A stretch of DNA of 6,660 bases from Ruminococcaceae bacterium UBA6392 (lineage in GTDB: Bacteria > Bacillota > Clostridia > Oscillospirales > Acutalibacteraceae), in assembly GCA_002438685.1 (NCBI GenBank), contig DJQG01000053.1, positions 1-6,660 of the forward strand. Direction: 5' to 3'. This document shows positions 1 through 5,716 of the stretch, in pieces. The stretch's first letter is position 1; each line of letters begins with the position of its first letter. A program made the position numbers and the translations under genes. The notes below the pieces were generated by a model. It did no database searches, was not told the DNA's origin, and saw only the letters and a list, made by a program, of their open reading frames with translations.

Positions 1-75
1 ATTTTAACTTTACACTGCCAATATTTTTATTCTATACCATCTTGGAGGTTTACACAAGATTTTAAGAAGTCTCTC
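1..75. mobile_element. Probable terminal region of an IS256-type insertion sequence inside the ROK gene
   Basis: Family-like ROK coding stops at about position 73-76. Beyond it the composition turns AT-rich. Read on the minus strand, the junction is GAGACTTCTTAAAATC followed by TTGTGTAAA, and a second GTGTAAA lies at about 7-13. From memory, IS256-family inverted repeats have a similar layout: a G-starting outer end, an AT-rich middle and TTGTGTAAA about 16 bases in. The outer end would lie near 73-75. The transposase, the other end and any 8-9 bp target duplication would be outside the window. The loss of ROK homology is seen directly. The assignment to IS256 rests on a remembered resemblance and could be wrong; unrelated AT-rich intergenic DNA after an older rearrangement is the main alternative. 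Confidence 0.45.
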
Positions 76-711
76 TGCGGCTTTTTTGAAAACTCCGTTG
101 CAGTTGAAGCAGCGGCAGTCAAGCTCGTTTGCCGTTCGCATAAGCCCGGTTGCCGAAACATACTGCTCGGCGCAGCCGACCTTGCCGCAGTTGCATTTGC
201 GTCCGCCGATGTGCAGGGGAATGCGACCTATCCGCGCCGCGTGGAAGTTGGCTCCCGTGAGCAGCTTTCCGTTTATTGAAGCCGCACCGCCGAGACCTGT
301 TCCGAGAGTCAGCATGACGGCGTTTTTGCAGTTCTCAGCCGCCCCGAAATAAGCCTCTCCGATGAATGCCGCCGCTGCATCATTTACGACGAAAACGCGG
401 CGGTTGAATTTATTCTCAACATCTTTCTTTATCTCGAATCCCGTGAATCCGGGCAGGTTGCCGGTCGCGTAGAGAACCTTGCCCTCATATGGGTCGATGT
501 CTCCGGCGGAGCCGATGCCTATGCCCGCATCTGTGCCGGCAAGCGGGAGCAGATCTTTTATAACGGCAAAAAGACAATCTCTGATGCTGTCGAGTCCGCG
601 GGATATGTCAGTCGAGCGCTTTGCTCTTGCTGTAACGGTTCCGTTTTCAATAACCGCACCTTTTATCGATGTCCCGCCGATGTCGATACCGATATTCTTC
701 ATTTTATTCAC
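10..711 (-). pseudogene. ROK-family sugar kinase (probable N-acetylmannosamine kinase), 3' end interrupted
   Basis: ROK kinases phosphorylate sugars with ATP in the cytoplasm. Overlap with nanE suggests ManNAc to ManNAc-6-P, the step before the epimerase. Visible motifs: N-terminal phosphate loop DIGGTSIKG (residues 10-18), VNDAAAA with the expected catalytic base Asp111, second phosphate motif TLGTGLGG (135-142), and the ROK zinc motif CNCGKVGC (Cys173, Cys175, Cys180). The family's EIGH motif reads RIGR here (Arg160, Arg163). ROK kinases are usually about 290-320 residues. This frame ends at 233, and the last 20 residues are unlike the family and are encoded by AT-rich DNA resembling an insertion-sequence end. 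The C-terminal helices of the fold are therefore missing and the product is probably inactive. The start is GTG 711 (GAAGG six bases upstream) or ATG 702. The family is certain; substrate and loss of function are inferred. Confidence 0.8.
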
Positions 712-1378
712 CGAAAGCCTTCATAAAGTGTTTGGTAATGTCCATGGGTCTGGTTATCGCACTGCCGATAACAACGGCGTATACGCCCGTGTCGAGCACA
801 TTTTTCAGCTGGCCGACTTCCCATATTCCGCCCTCGGCGATGATATGCGCGTGCAGTGTCGATGTCATTTTGCGGAGCAGCTCGCAGTCCGGGATTGCGA
901 TGCCCTTGGTGTATTCTGTATAGCCGCGCAGGGTAGTGCCGATATAATCGAAGCCGAGCTCGTCGGCGCGTTTTGCCTCTTCGTAGTTCGAGCAGTCCGC
1001 CATTATCTCAACTTCAGGCGCATTCTCGCGAATGTATTTTATAAGGTCTTCAATCTTCTCGCCGTTCGGGCGTACACGCTTCGTTGCGTCGAACGCAATA
1101 ACGCTGCACTTCGTTGTCAGCAGAGCTTTGACTTCTTTCAGCGTCGGGGTTATGTAAACTTCGGAGTCCGGGTATTCGGCTTTGATTATGCCGATTACAG
1201 GCACATCGACCTCTGCCGTTATCTCGTTTATGTCCTCAACATAGTTCGCTCTTATGCCAGCCGCGCCGCCGAGTACAGCCGCGCGCGCAAAATGTCCCAT
1301 CATGTGCAGCCCGTAGAGCGGCTCGCCCTTGACTGCCTGGCATGAGACTATAAGACCGTGTTCTTTCAAGTTTGCCAT
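704..1378 (-). CDS. nanE: N-acetylmannosamine-6-phosphate 2-epimerase
   Basis: Cytoplasmic TIM-barrel enzyme converting ManNAc-6-P to GlcNAc-6-P in sialic acid and ManNAc catabolism. The whole length fits the NanE family (about 220-235 residues; 224 from the chosen ATG). Recognisable segments, numbered from that ATG, are the N-terminal LIVSCQA.. strand, IGIIKAEYP with Lys66 (the catalytic lysine position known in the Clostridium perfringens enzyme), VIAFDATKR.RP around 93-104, MADCSN near 126, GTTLRGYT near 147, and IIAEGGIW with Glu182, matching the second catalytic residue, followed by the C-terminal VVIGSAITRP phosphate-binding loop. The ATG at 1378 is chosen because GGAGAG lies eight bases upstream; an in-frame GTG at 1387 would sit directly on that site. 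The gene overlaps the GTG start of the downstream ROK kinase. All key residues are present, so the enzyme is probably active. Confidence 0.95.
   Translation of the reverse strand: MANLKEHGLIVSCQAVKGEPLYGLHMMGHFARAAVLGGAAGIRANYVEDINEITAEVDVPVIGIIKAEYPDSEVYITPTLKEVKALLTTKCSVIAFDATKRVRPNGEKIEDLIKYIRENAPEVEIMADCSNYEEAKRADELGFDYIGTTLRGYTEYTKGIAIPDCELLRKMTSTLHAHIIAEGGIWEVGQLKNVLDTGVYAVVIGSAITRPMDITKHFMKAFGE
718..722 (-). promoter_or_regulatory. Ribosome binding site favouring the GTG start of the ROK gene
   Basis: GAAGG on the minus strand lies six bases before the GTG at 711-709, inside the last codons of nanE. The alternative ATG at 702-700 has no purine-rich site at a normal distance. The GTG overlaps the nanE stop region (TAA at 706-704), so translation is probably coupled. 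The motif is short, so the choice of start is only moderately supported. Confidence 0.45.
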
Positions 1379-1454
1379 AGTTATCACTCTCCACTGATAT
1401 TTTCGCCTTTCGCGGCAAAAAAGTCAAGGGAATATGGGATTTTATCATCAAAAA
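1379..1454 (-). promoter_or_regulatory. nanE: nanE upstream region with weak promoter-like boxes and an imperfect dyad
   Basis: The segment follows the terminator of the DUF2804 gene, so nanE needs its own promoter here or read-through. The best -35 is TTGACT (1422-1427), but the box 17 bases on is only GAAAAT (1399-1404), and it would put transcription start almost on the ribosome binding site. Between them lies an imperfect dyad, TTTTTTGCC, GCGAAA, GGCGAAAA (about 1401-1421). It could be a regulator site or a small hairpin. No regulator can be named. Confidence 0.3.
1387..1392 (-). promoter_or_regulatory. Ribosome binding site that sets the nanE start at 1378
   Basis: GGAGAG on the minus strand sits eight bases before ATG 1378-1376. 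It excludes the in-frame GTG at 1387-1385, which directly abuts it. Confidence 0.7.
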
Positions 1455-1478
1455 CGAACCCTCCGGTCGGAGGGTTCG
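1450..1478 (-). terminator. Intrinsic terminator of the DUF2804 gene
   Basis: The arms CGAACCCTCCG (1455-1465) and CGGAGGGTTCG (1468-1478) are perfectly complementary over 11 bases; the loop is realistically four bases. On the minus strand a run of five T follows at 1454-1450. It begins about 11 bases after the DUF2804 stop codon and separates that gene from nanE. The plus strand has no T-run after the hairpin, so it acts in one direction. Confidence 0.88.
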
Positions 1479-1489
1479 CGTCGGTTAAT

Positions 1490-2608
1490 TTACCATTTGT
1501 TCTCGACATATTCGCAGAATGCATACATGTCTTTAATTTCAAGCTTTGTGCCGTCATCGAGAACAGCTGTGCCGTTCCACATGCCGTGAACCTGATGCGA
1601 ATGCATGCGCAGGAGATTGAGGGCGTTCGTGTCGCAGTGGTGATCATAGAACGGAGTCATTACAAAATCAAATCTGCCGTCCTCGGAGACGAAGTGCCAG
1701 GGCTCCATATATTTGTCGGGTTTCGGGAAAGTTTCGACATCTATCGCGCCGAACTTGTGAGCCTTGCCGTCATAGAATATGCAGGTCTCAGTTGCGTTGC
1801 TCTCGTCGCCGATGCCCCAGGTTATCTCAAAGCCGAAAATGTGCTTGTTGCCGTTCTCGTCGGTCAGATATGTAGAGCCGTTGCCCCAGTACCAAACGAG
1901 CTTGTATGGGGTGTTGACGCGACCCCAGTCGAGGCAGCAGAAGGTATCGTCCTTTGAGAATTTATAGACCTTGTCGCCCCACTTATATGTGCCGCTGCAG
2001 GGCATGCAGTTTTGCTTTGTGGTCATGAAATAGCTCTTCGGGTCGTCTTTGAAGGGGAGAACTGTTGTAATGTTCTCAAGACCGTCCGGAATATCCATTT
2101 CAAAATGGCACTCAACCTTGCCGGACTTGAAATAAATCGTGCGCTTGTGCTCTTCGGTCAGGACATCGAATGTAGCCTTGCCGATTCCGCTGACCTCCAT
2201 CTTGACATGGTTCGGAACATCGCCCTTGGGTGGGAGAACATATTTGTCTTTTCCGCCGAGAAAGAGTGCCGTGGGAGCGGTGAGAGTGCCGGCGGCGAGC
2301 TTCTTGTTCTTCTTCGGGTTTCTCAGATCGACCAGAGCCGCCGAAGCATAGCCGCCGATAGAGATGTTGGCGAAGCTTATCTGGATCATGTATCTTCCGT
2401 CGGATATCTGATAGAAGTCCCATTCCTTGCGGCGCATTGTAGGCGTCGATTTTGTGCGGTCATAGTCAAAGACCATGTGACGCGCCCAGCCGGGTGAAAG
2501 CAGAGTTCCGTCGTCGGCAAGGAGCTTTGTCGGCTCGGTGTACTCTTTCTGCGCGCTCTTGACCTCACCCTTGAGCCAGCTCGGATAAGTCCTGGGTATC
2601 TCGCTCAT
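1490..2608 (-). CDS. DUF2804 domain-containing protein
   Basis: This 372-residue protein matches what I know of the DUF2804 family along its full length; the molecular function of that family is not established. Family-like landmarks are an N-terminal region ending near GWARHMVFDYDR (40-51), KEWDFYQI.. (61-68), a TKQNCMPCSG stretch (near 197-206), LDWGRVNTPYKLVWYWGNGS in the middle, HIFGFEITWGIGD, and a C-terminal end with YAFCEYVENKW. Many short beta-like segments rich in aromatics suggest a beta-barrel or sandwich fold. There is no signal peptide and no membrane segment, so it is probably cytoplasmic. Cysteines are frequent in the middle (NCMPC, FCC), without a clear metal-site pattern. ATG 2608 is supported by TAGGAGG eight bases upstream. 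It has its own promoter and terminator, so it is not in an operon with the sialic acid or acyltransferase genes. Family confidence is high; no function is claimed. Confidence 0.88.
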   Translation of the reverse strand: MSEIPRTYPSWLKGEVKSAQKEYTEPTKLLADDGTLLSPGWARHMVFDYDRTKSTPTMRRKEWDFYQISDGRYMIQISFANISIGGYASAALVDLRNPKKNKKLAAGTLTAPTALFLGGKDKYVLPPKGDVPNHVKMEVSGIGKATFDVLTEEHKRTIYFKSGKVECHFEMDIPDGLENITTVLPFKDDPKSYFMTTKQNCMPCSGTYKWGDKVYKFSKDDTFCCLDWGRVNTPYKLVWYWGNGSTYLTDENGNKHIFGFEITWGIGDESNATETCIFYDGKAHKFGAIDVETFPKPDKYMEPWHFVSEDGRFDFVMTPFYDHHCDTNALNLLRMHSHQVHGMWNGTAVLDDGTKLEIKDMYAFCEYVENKW

Positions 2609-2616
2609 TAAAAAAT

Positions 2617-2623
2617 CCTCCTA
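2617..2623 (-). promoter_or_regulatory. Strong ribosome binding site of the DUF2804 gene
   Basis: TAGGAGG on the minus strand is eight bases before ATG 2608. It is the strongest such site in the window and fixes the start. Confidence 0.85.
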
Positions 2624-2652
2624 AGCATTAGTTGCATCAGCTCTCAGCTGTG

Positions 2653-2663
2653 CTGAATTTCAG
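2653..2663. repeat. 11-base palindrome at the expected DUF2804 transcription start
   Basis: CTGAA-A-TTCAG on the minus strand is a perfect dyad about the central base, located 4-14 bases downstream of the TATAAT box. Its position fits a repressor site that blocks initiation. It could also be chance in AT-rich DNA; no regulator is recognised. Confidence 0.35.
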
Positions 2664-2666
2664 TTA

Positions 2667-2695
2667 ATTATAGCATATATACTAAAAATATACAA
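2667..2695 (-). promoter_or_regulatory. Sigma-A-type promoter of the DUF2804 gene with extended -10
   Basis: On the minus strand: -35 TTGTAT (2690-2695), a 17-base spacer, and -10 TATAAT (2667-2672) preceded by TGC, giving the extended TGnTATAAT form. Transcription would begin near 2660, with a leader of about 50 bases. A perfect 11-base palindrome (CTGAAATTCAG, 2653-2663) covers the expected start point and could be an operator. The consensus -10 and correct spacing make the promoter call strong. Confidence 0.82.
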
Positions 2696-2727
2696 TGACT
2701 TTTTGATTTATTATTAAAAAGCATGAG

Positions 2728-2754
2728 AAAAGGCTCCCGCTGCGGGAGCCTTTA
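2728..2754 (-). terminator. Intrinsic terminator of the acyltransferase operon
   Basis: GGCTCCCGC (2732-2740) and GCGGGAGCC (2742-2750) form a perfect GC-rich stem. On the minus strand it is followed by TTTT then CTC. It lies about 10 bases after the stop of the DHHW-family gene. A-rich sequence on the other side gives TTTAT on the plus strand, so weak bidirectional action is possible, though no plus-strand gene is present. Confidence 0.85.
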
Positions 2755-2760
2755 TAGCTT

Positions 2761-4104
2761 TTAGCCCATCTTTTCGAGAGCCGACATATATTTCGGATTC
2801 GTCGGGATGAACATATAGTTGAGGAACAGCACTTCCTCTATCGAATTCGTCTTGACGAAACTCGCAAGGTTTACATTTATCTGCCTCGGGTCAATGACAT
2901 AGACGGTCTTGTAATTGTTGCAGAGCCATGGAACAAATGCGTTTGCGTAGCTCTCTTTTATAACTACGATGCTGCGGTTGCCGGGCGCGTCGGTGGTTAT
3001 TTTAGTCACGCCGTGGTCGCCGCCGAGGAAGGCGAGATACTTGTTTGAAGATTTCACTTCCGTGTTTATGACCTTGACTTTGTAGCTGCTCTTGAGCGTT
3101 GGGTCGGAGTCGGAGGCGATTGCCTCGGTATTGGTCTTCGGAATGAAATATTCAACATAGTCCGGGTCTTTTTCAACCGCCGTACTCTGCGTAGCTTTAT
3201 AAAGTGTACCGAGGAACGGGGAGAGCTTTCCGGTCCGGAGCGAATTTATTTCAACGGGCGTGAATCCTGCAGTATTTGCAAACGCGCGGTATGCGTAATA
3301 TGCGCCGCGTGCCGTCCAGTGGTGATCCGTTCTGAAATACAGATATTCGTTCGTGTGGGCAGCTATCTCAGGATAGGCGTCAACGGGGATTATGCCCTTG
3401 AGCTCACCGTAGATATAATTGATGCCCTGATACTGCGAATGCGATTTGCCGGAGTTGTATTTCTTCGGAGCGTAGAACTCTATCGAAGTCGGAGCCATGA
3501 GGCTGTATACTTTTGTGTTCGGCATCTCAGCCTTGAGCTTGTTGAGCGTCACGGCATAGACATTCATCTTCTTGTATACGTTGGTATACTGCTCCATGAG
3601 ACGGTCGTCGAGAAGTATTATATACTGGTTGGAATATACGGTCTCCTTTCCTGTCTCGTCAACTTCGGCGGCATTTCTCGGCTGAGTGGTCTCGGTACTC
3701 TTGGCGGTATCGGAGGGGGCAGTAGTCTGCTCGCCGGTTGTTTCGGCGTTGCTTTCGTCCTCGTGCGAGAGCGCCTCGCCGTCGCCGACTCCGCCGTTGT
3801 TCTTTATGACCGTCGCGCCGTCGCCGATCTTCAGGAACGAATAGAAAGATTTTATCTTGTTGCTTATTTTGACGAGTCCATTTCTGCCGGGAAACTGGTC
3901 GTTGTAGTATTCTTCGAACTTTGAAGCGAAGTCGCCGGAGAAATATGAGCTGGCGGAAAAAGAGGGCTTCTGAGCGAGATTTCTGTTCTCCATCTCGGAG
4001 ACCTTTTCGTCCTTGTCGAAGAAGCTGTAAAATCCGACAACGGTGAAAACCGCTAAAACAACGCTGAACGAGACGGCGGTAAGAATTTTTTGAATTTTTT
4101 TCAT
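2761..4104 (-). CDS. DHHW-family protein (AlgJ/AlgX-like, SGNH-type), probable partner of the MBOAT acyltransferase
   Basis: Membrane-anchored extracytoplasmic protein of 447 residues. Residues 1-6 are basic (MKKIQK) and 7-28 form one hydrophobic segment, which fits a signal anchor. MENRNLAQKP (38-47) and the FEEYYNDQFPGR region (63-74) are typical of the family. The hallmark TDHHWTARGAYYAY follows, with Asp260 and His262; then FLGGDHG (359-365) and VIKESYANAFVPW with Ser385. Compared with AlgX (Asp-x-His followed by Ser), Asp260/His262/Ser385 would be the catalytic triad. Between about 106 and 155 there is a low-complexity linker rich in Ser, Thr, Glu and Asp, probably flexible. ATG 4104 has AGGAGG 12 bases upstream, overlapping the stop of the MBOAT gene. 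By analogy with AlgI/AlgJ/AlgX, it likely accepts or transfers acyl (acetyl) groups onto a surface glycan outside the membrane. The family is firm; the glycan substrate is unknown. Confidence 0.9.
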   Translation of the reverse strand: MKKIQKILTAVSFSVVLAVFTVVGFYSFFDKDEKVSEMENRNLAQKPSFSASSYFSGDFASKFEEYYNDQFPGRNGLVKISNKIKSFYSFLKIGDGATVIKNNGGVGDGEALSHEDESNAETTGEQTTAPSDTAKSTETTQPRNAAEVDETGKETVYSNQYIILLDDRLMEQYTNVYKKMNVYAVTLNKLKAEMPNTKVYSLMAPTSIEFYAPKKYNSGKSHSQYQGINYIYGELKGIIPVDAYPEIAAHTNEYLYFRTDHHWTARGAYYAYRAFANTAGFTPVEINSLRTGKLSPFLGTLYKATQSTAVEKDPDYVEYFIPKTNTEAIASDSDPTLKSSYKVKVINTEVKSSNKYLAFLGGDHGVTKITTDAPGNRSIVVIKESYANAFVPWLCNNYKTVYVIDPRQINVNLASFVKTNSIEEVLFLNYMFIPTNPKYMSALEKMG

Positions 4105-4116
4105 TTTATCTTAACG

Positions 4117-4122
4117 CCTCCT
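4117..4122 (-). promoter_or_regulatory. Ribosome binding site of the DHHW gene overlapping the MBOAT stop codon
   Basis: AGGAGG on the minus strand starts within the MBOAT stop codon (TGA, 4124-4122) and is 12 bases from ATG 4104, somewhat long spacing. It supports co-transcription and coupled translation of the two genes. Confidence 0.75.
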
Positions 4123-5534
4123 CAGAATCTGAAATACAGGAACGGGTTATATGTTGAGCCTGCCAGCGATGCCACGCAGAGCACGAGCATAACAACATTG
4201 AAAACGGTGTTGAATATCGGCTCCGTCACCGGTGTGCGCTGCTTGAGCTTTGCAATGCCCGTCTTGATGAGCTTTGCAATGGGCGCACAGGCGATAGCGG
4301 CGATAATAATAAACGGAATGTTGTTGATTATCATTGCGTTCATGACCGGGTCGGTGAATGCGTTGCCAGATGCGCCGAACGCCACGGAAAATGCCGATTT
4401 CATTGCCGAGAAATCTTCGAAGTAGAATATCATCCAGCCGACGAGCACGACAAACATCGAATATATCCAGCGGATGATTTTTGGGATCTTGTCAAGAAAC
4501 TTTTTGAACACAAACTTTTCGAGGCACAGGAACACGAAATAGTAGAGACCCCATATTACGAAGTTCCAGCTTGCGCCGTGCCAGAGTCCGGTGAGCCCCC
4601 AGACTATGAAAAGATTGAGAATCTGACGCGGCAGGCTGACTCTGTTTCCGCCGAGGGGGATATAGACATAATCTCTGAAGAAAGAACTCAGCGTGATATG
4701 CCATCTGCGCCAGAAATCGGTTATCGAAGTTGAAATATATGGATACTTGAAGTTTTCGGGATAATCGAAGCCGAACATGTGACCGAGTCCGATAGCCATG
4801 TCTGAATATCCCGAGAAATCGAAATAAATCTGAAAAGCGTAGAACAGGACTCCGACCCACACGCTCATCACAGCCGCATTGTCAACATTGGCGAGCAGTG
4901 ATTCGGCGAGAGACCCGGCATAGTTTGCTATGAGCACCTTTTTGCCGAGACCCGCCATGAATCTCGTCATGCCTTTCGAAAAGCCGTCTATTGTAACTGT
5001 CCTGTGGTCTATCTGCGTGTCGATGTCTGAATATCTGACGATCGGTCCCGCTATAAGCTGCGGGAAGAGCGAGACGAACATCAGGAAGTTTATGAAGGAC
5101 TTCTGCGCCTTGACATCACCTTTGTAAACATCAAGCGAATAGGACATCGTCTGGAAGGTATAGAACGAGATGCCTATCGGCAAAGAAAATGCGGGAACAT
5201 GGAGCGAGAGGCGGAAGATTCCGTTGAGCGTGGAAATGAAGAACCCGCTGTATTTGAATGCCGCGAGCAGACCGAGATTGATAACAACCGAAAGTGCGAT
5301 AAACAGTTTGGTTATCTTTTTGCCGCGGTATTTTTCTATTCCGAGCGAGACAGTATAATCAAGTATTGAGCTGAAAATCAGCAGGCATACCCAGACCGGC
5401 TCACCCCATGAATAGAATATAAGTGATGCAATGACAAGAACAATATTTTTTGCCTTGTCGTTCTTCACGATGAAATAGAAGAACAGAGTCACGGGAAAGA
5501 ATATGAACAGAAACACGAGACTCGAAAAGACCAC
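4122..5534 (-). CDS. MBOAT-family membrane O-acyltransferase (AlgI-like)
   Basis: Integral membrane acyltransferase of 470 residues with many hydrophobic segments, the usual length for AlgI-type MBOATs. It is expected to move an acyl group, normally acetyl, across the membrane for glycan O-acetylation. Family signatures in order: VFSSLVFLF at the N-terminus, SLPIGISFYTFQTMSY (117-131), FPQLIAGPIVRY (157-168), QIYFDFSGYSDMAIGLG (235-251), DFWRRWHITLSSFFRDYVYI (273-292) with His279, and LTGLWHGASWNFVIWG (314-329) with His319, the expected catalytic histidine. The C-terminus NPFLYFRF is also typical. The start is GTG 5534, chosen because the family begins M-(V/L)-FSS and an AAAGGGGGG site lies seven bases upstream. 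The stop lies 17 bases before the DHHW partner gene. The pair forms one operon with a promoter at 5584-5611. I see no damage. Confidence 0.95.
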   Translation of the reverse strand: MVFSSLVFLFIFFPVTLFFYFIVKNDKAKNIVLVIASLIFYSWGEPVWVCLLIFSSILDYTVSLGIEKYRGKKITKLFIALSVVINLGLLAAFKYSGFFISTLNGIFRLSLHVPAFSLPIGISFYTFQTMSYSLDVYKGDVKAQKSFINFLMFVSLFPQLIAGPIVRYSDIDTQIDHRTVTIDGFSKGMTRFMAGLGKKVLIANYAGSLAESLLANVDNAAVMSVWVGVLFYAFQIYFDFSGYSDMAIGLGHMFGFDYPENFKYPYISTSITDFWRRWHITLSSFFRDYVYIPLGGNRVSLPRQILNLFIVWGLTGLWHGASWNFVIWGLYYFVFLCLEKFVFKKFLDKIPKIIRWIYSMFVVLVGWMIFYFEDFSAMKSAFSVAFGASGNAFTDPVMNAMIINNIPFIIIAAIACAPIAKLIKTGIAKLKQRTPVTEPIFNTVFNVVMLVLCVASLAGSTYNPFLYFRF

Positions 5535-5541
5535 TTGATTT

Positions 5542-5550
5542 CCCCCCTTT
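5542..5550 (-). promoter_or_regulatory. G-rich ribosome binding site for the GTG start of the MBOAT gene
   Basis: AAAGGGGGG on the minus strand ends seven bases before GTG 5534. It is unusual in being a run of G rather than AGGAGG, but its position supports the non-ATG start, which the family-typical N-terminus also favours. Confidence 0.65.
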
Positions 5551-5583
5551 TGTGCGTATGATAAACCTATTATATTACATCTA

Positions 5584-5611
5584 ATTATACACTCTTTAAT
5601 TGGTAATTCAA
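5584..5611 (-). promoter_or_regulatory. Promoter of the MBOAT-DHHW operon
   Basis: On the minus strand: -35 TTGAAT (5606-5611), a 16-base spacer, and consensus -10 TATAAT (5584-5589). Transcription would start near 5577, giving a leader of about 43 bases before GTG 5534. A second TATAAT-like box at about 5569-5574 lacks a well-placed -35. The -35 lies inside a perfect palindrome (5603-5615). Confidence 0.75.
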
Positions 5612-5632
5612 TTACAAAAGAGTTACAAAAAG
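5603..5632. repeat. Palindrome and tandem direct repeat overlapping and upstream of the operon -35 box
   Basis: GTAATT-C-AATTAC (plus strand, 5603-5615) is a perfect 13-base palindrome covering the -35 box. TTACAAAAGAG (5612-5622) is followed directly by TTACAAAAAGC (5623-5633), a direct repeat with an 11-base period, about one helical turn. The arrangement resembles a binding site for a dimeric repressor plus tandem activator half-sites. The regulator is not identifiable, and AT-rich DNA yields such patterns by chance. Confidence 0.4.
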
Positions 5633-5654
5633 CTTATTGCTACAGGGAGTTTTT

Positions 5655-5690
5655 GACGAAAAGAAGAGACACGGAACAAACCGTGTCTCT
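5655..5690 (-). terminator. Intrinsic terminator of the metallophosphoesterase gene
   Basis: AGAGACACGG (5665-5674) and CCGTGTCTCT (5681-5690) form a perfect 10-base stem with a six-base loop. On the minus strand the downstream sequence is T-rich (TTCTTTTC), a moderate T-tract. It begins 27 bases after the stop at 5717 and isolates this gene from the MBOAT operon. Confidence 0.8.
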
Positions 5691-5716
5691 TGAGTGTTGA
5701 TTATGCAGTTAAGAAT

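Noticed and set aside
1..80. Simple frameshift as the cause of the short ROK protein
   Set aside because: I read the other two frames past the A-run near 82-87 and past the junction. One gives an unrelated peptide ending soon in a stop and the other contains early stops; neither resembles a ROK C-terminus, so a one-base slip does not restore the gene.
479..1345. Long plus-strand open frame (about 288 codons) opposite nanE and the ROK gene
   Set aside because: It lies antisense to two recognised genes, shows no family-like motif and has Cys/Arg-rich composition typical of a reverse-complement shadow. No ribosome binding site or promoter supports it.
1358..1957. Plus-strand open frame opposite the DUF2804 gene
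   Set aside because: It runs through the terminator hairpin and is antisense to a clear protein-coding gene. The translation has no recognisable domain.
2696..2730. Riboswitch, small RNA or CRISPR in the intergenic gaps (2609-2760, 5535-5716)
   Set aside because: The gaps are under 200 bases and are accounted for by promoter, ribosome binding site and terminator. No repeated spacer array or recognisable aptamer core is seen.
3319..3924. Plus-strand open frame of about 200 codons opposite the DHHW gene
   Set aside because: It is antisense to a gene with conserved catalytic motifs, and its Val/Leu/Gly-rich translation is a codon-bias artefact of the opposite strand.
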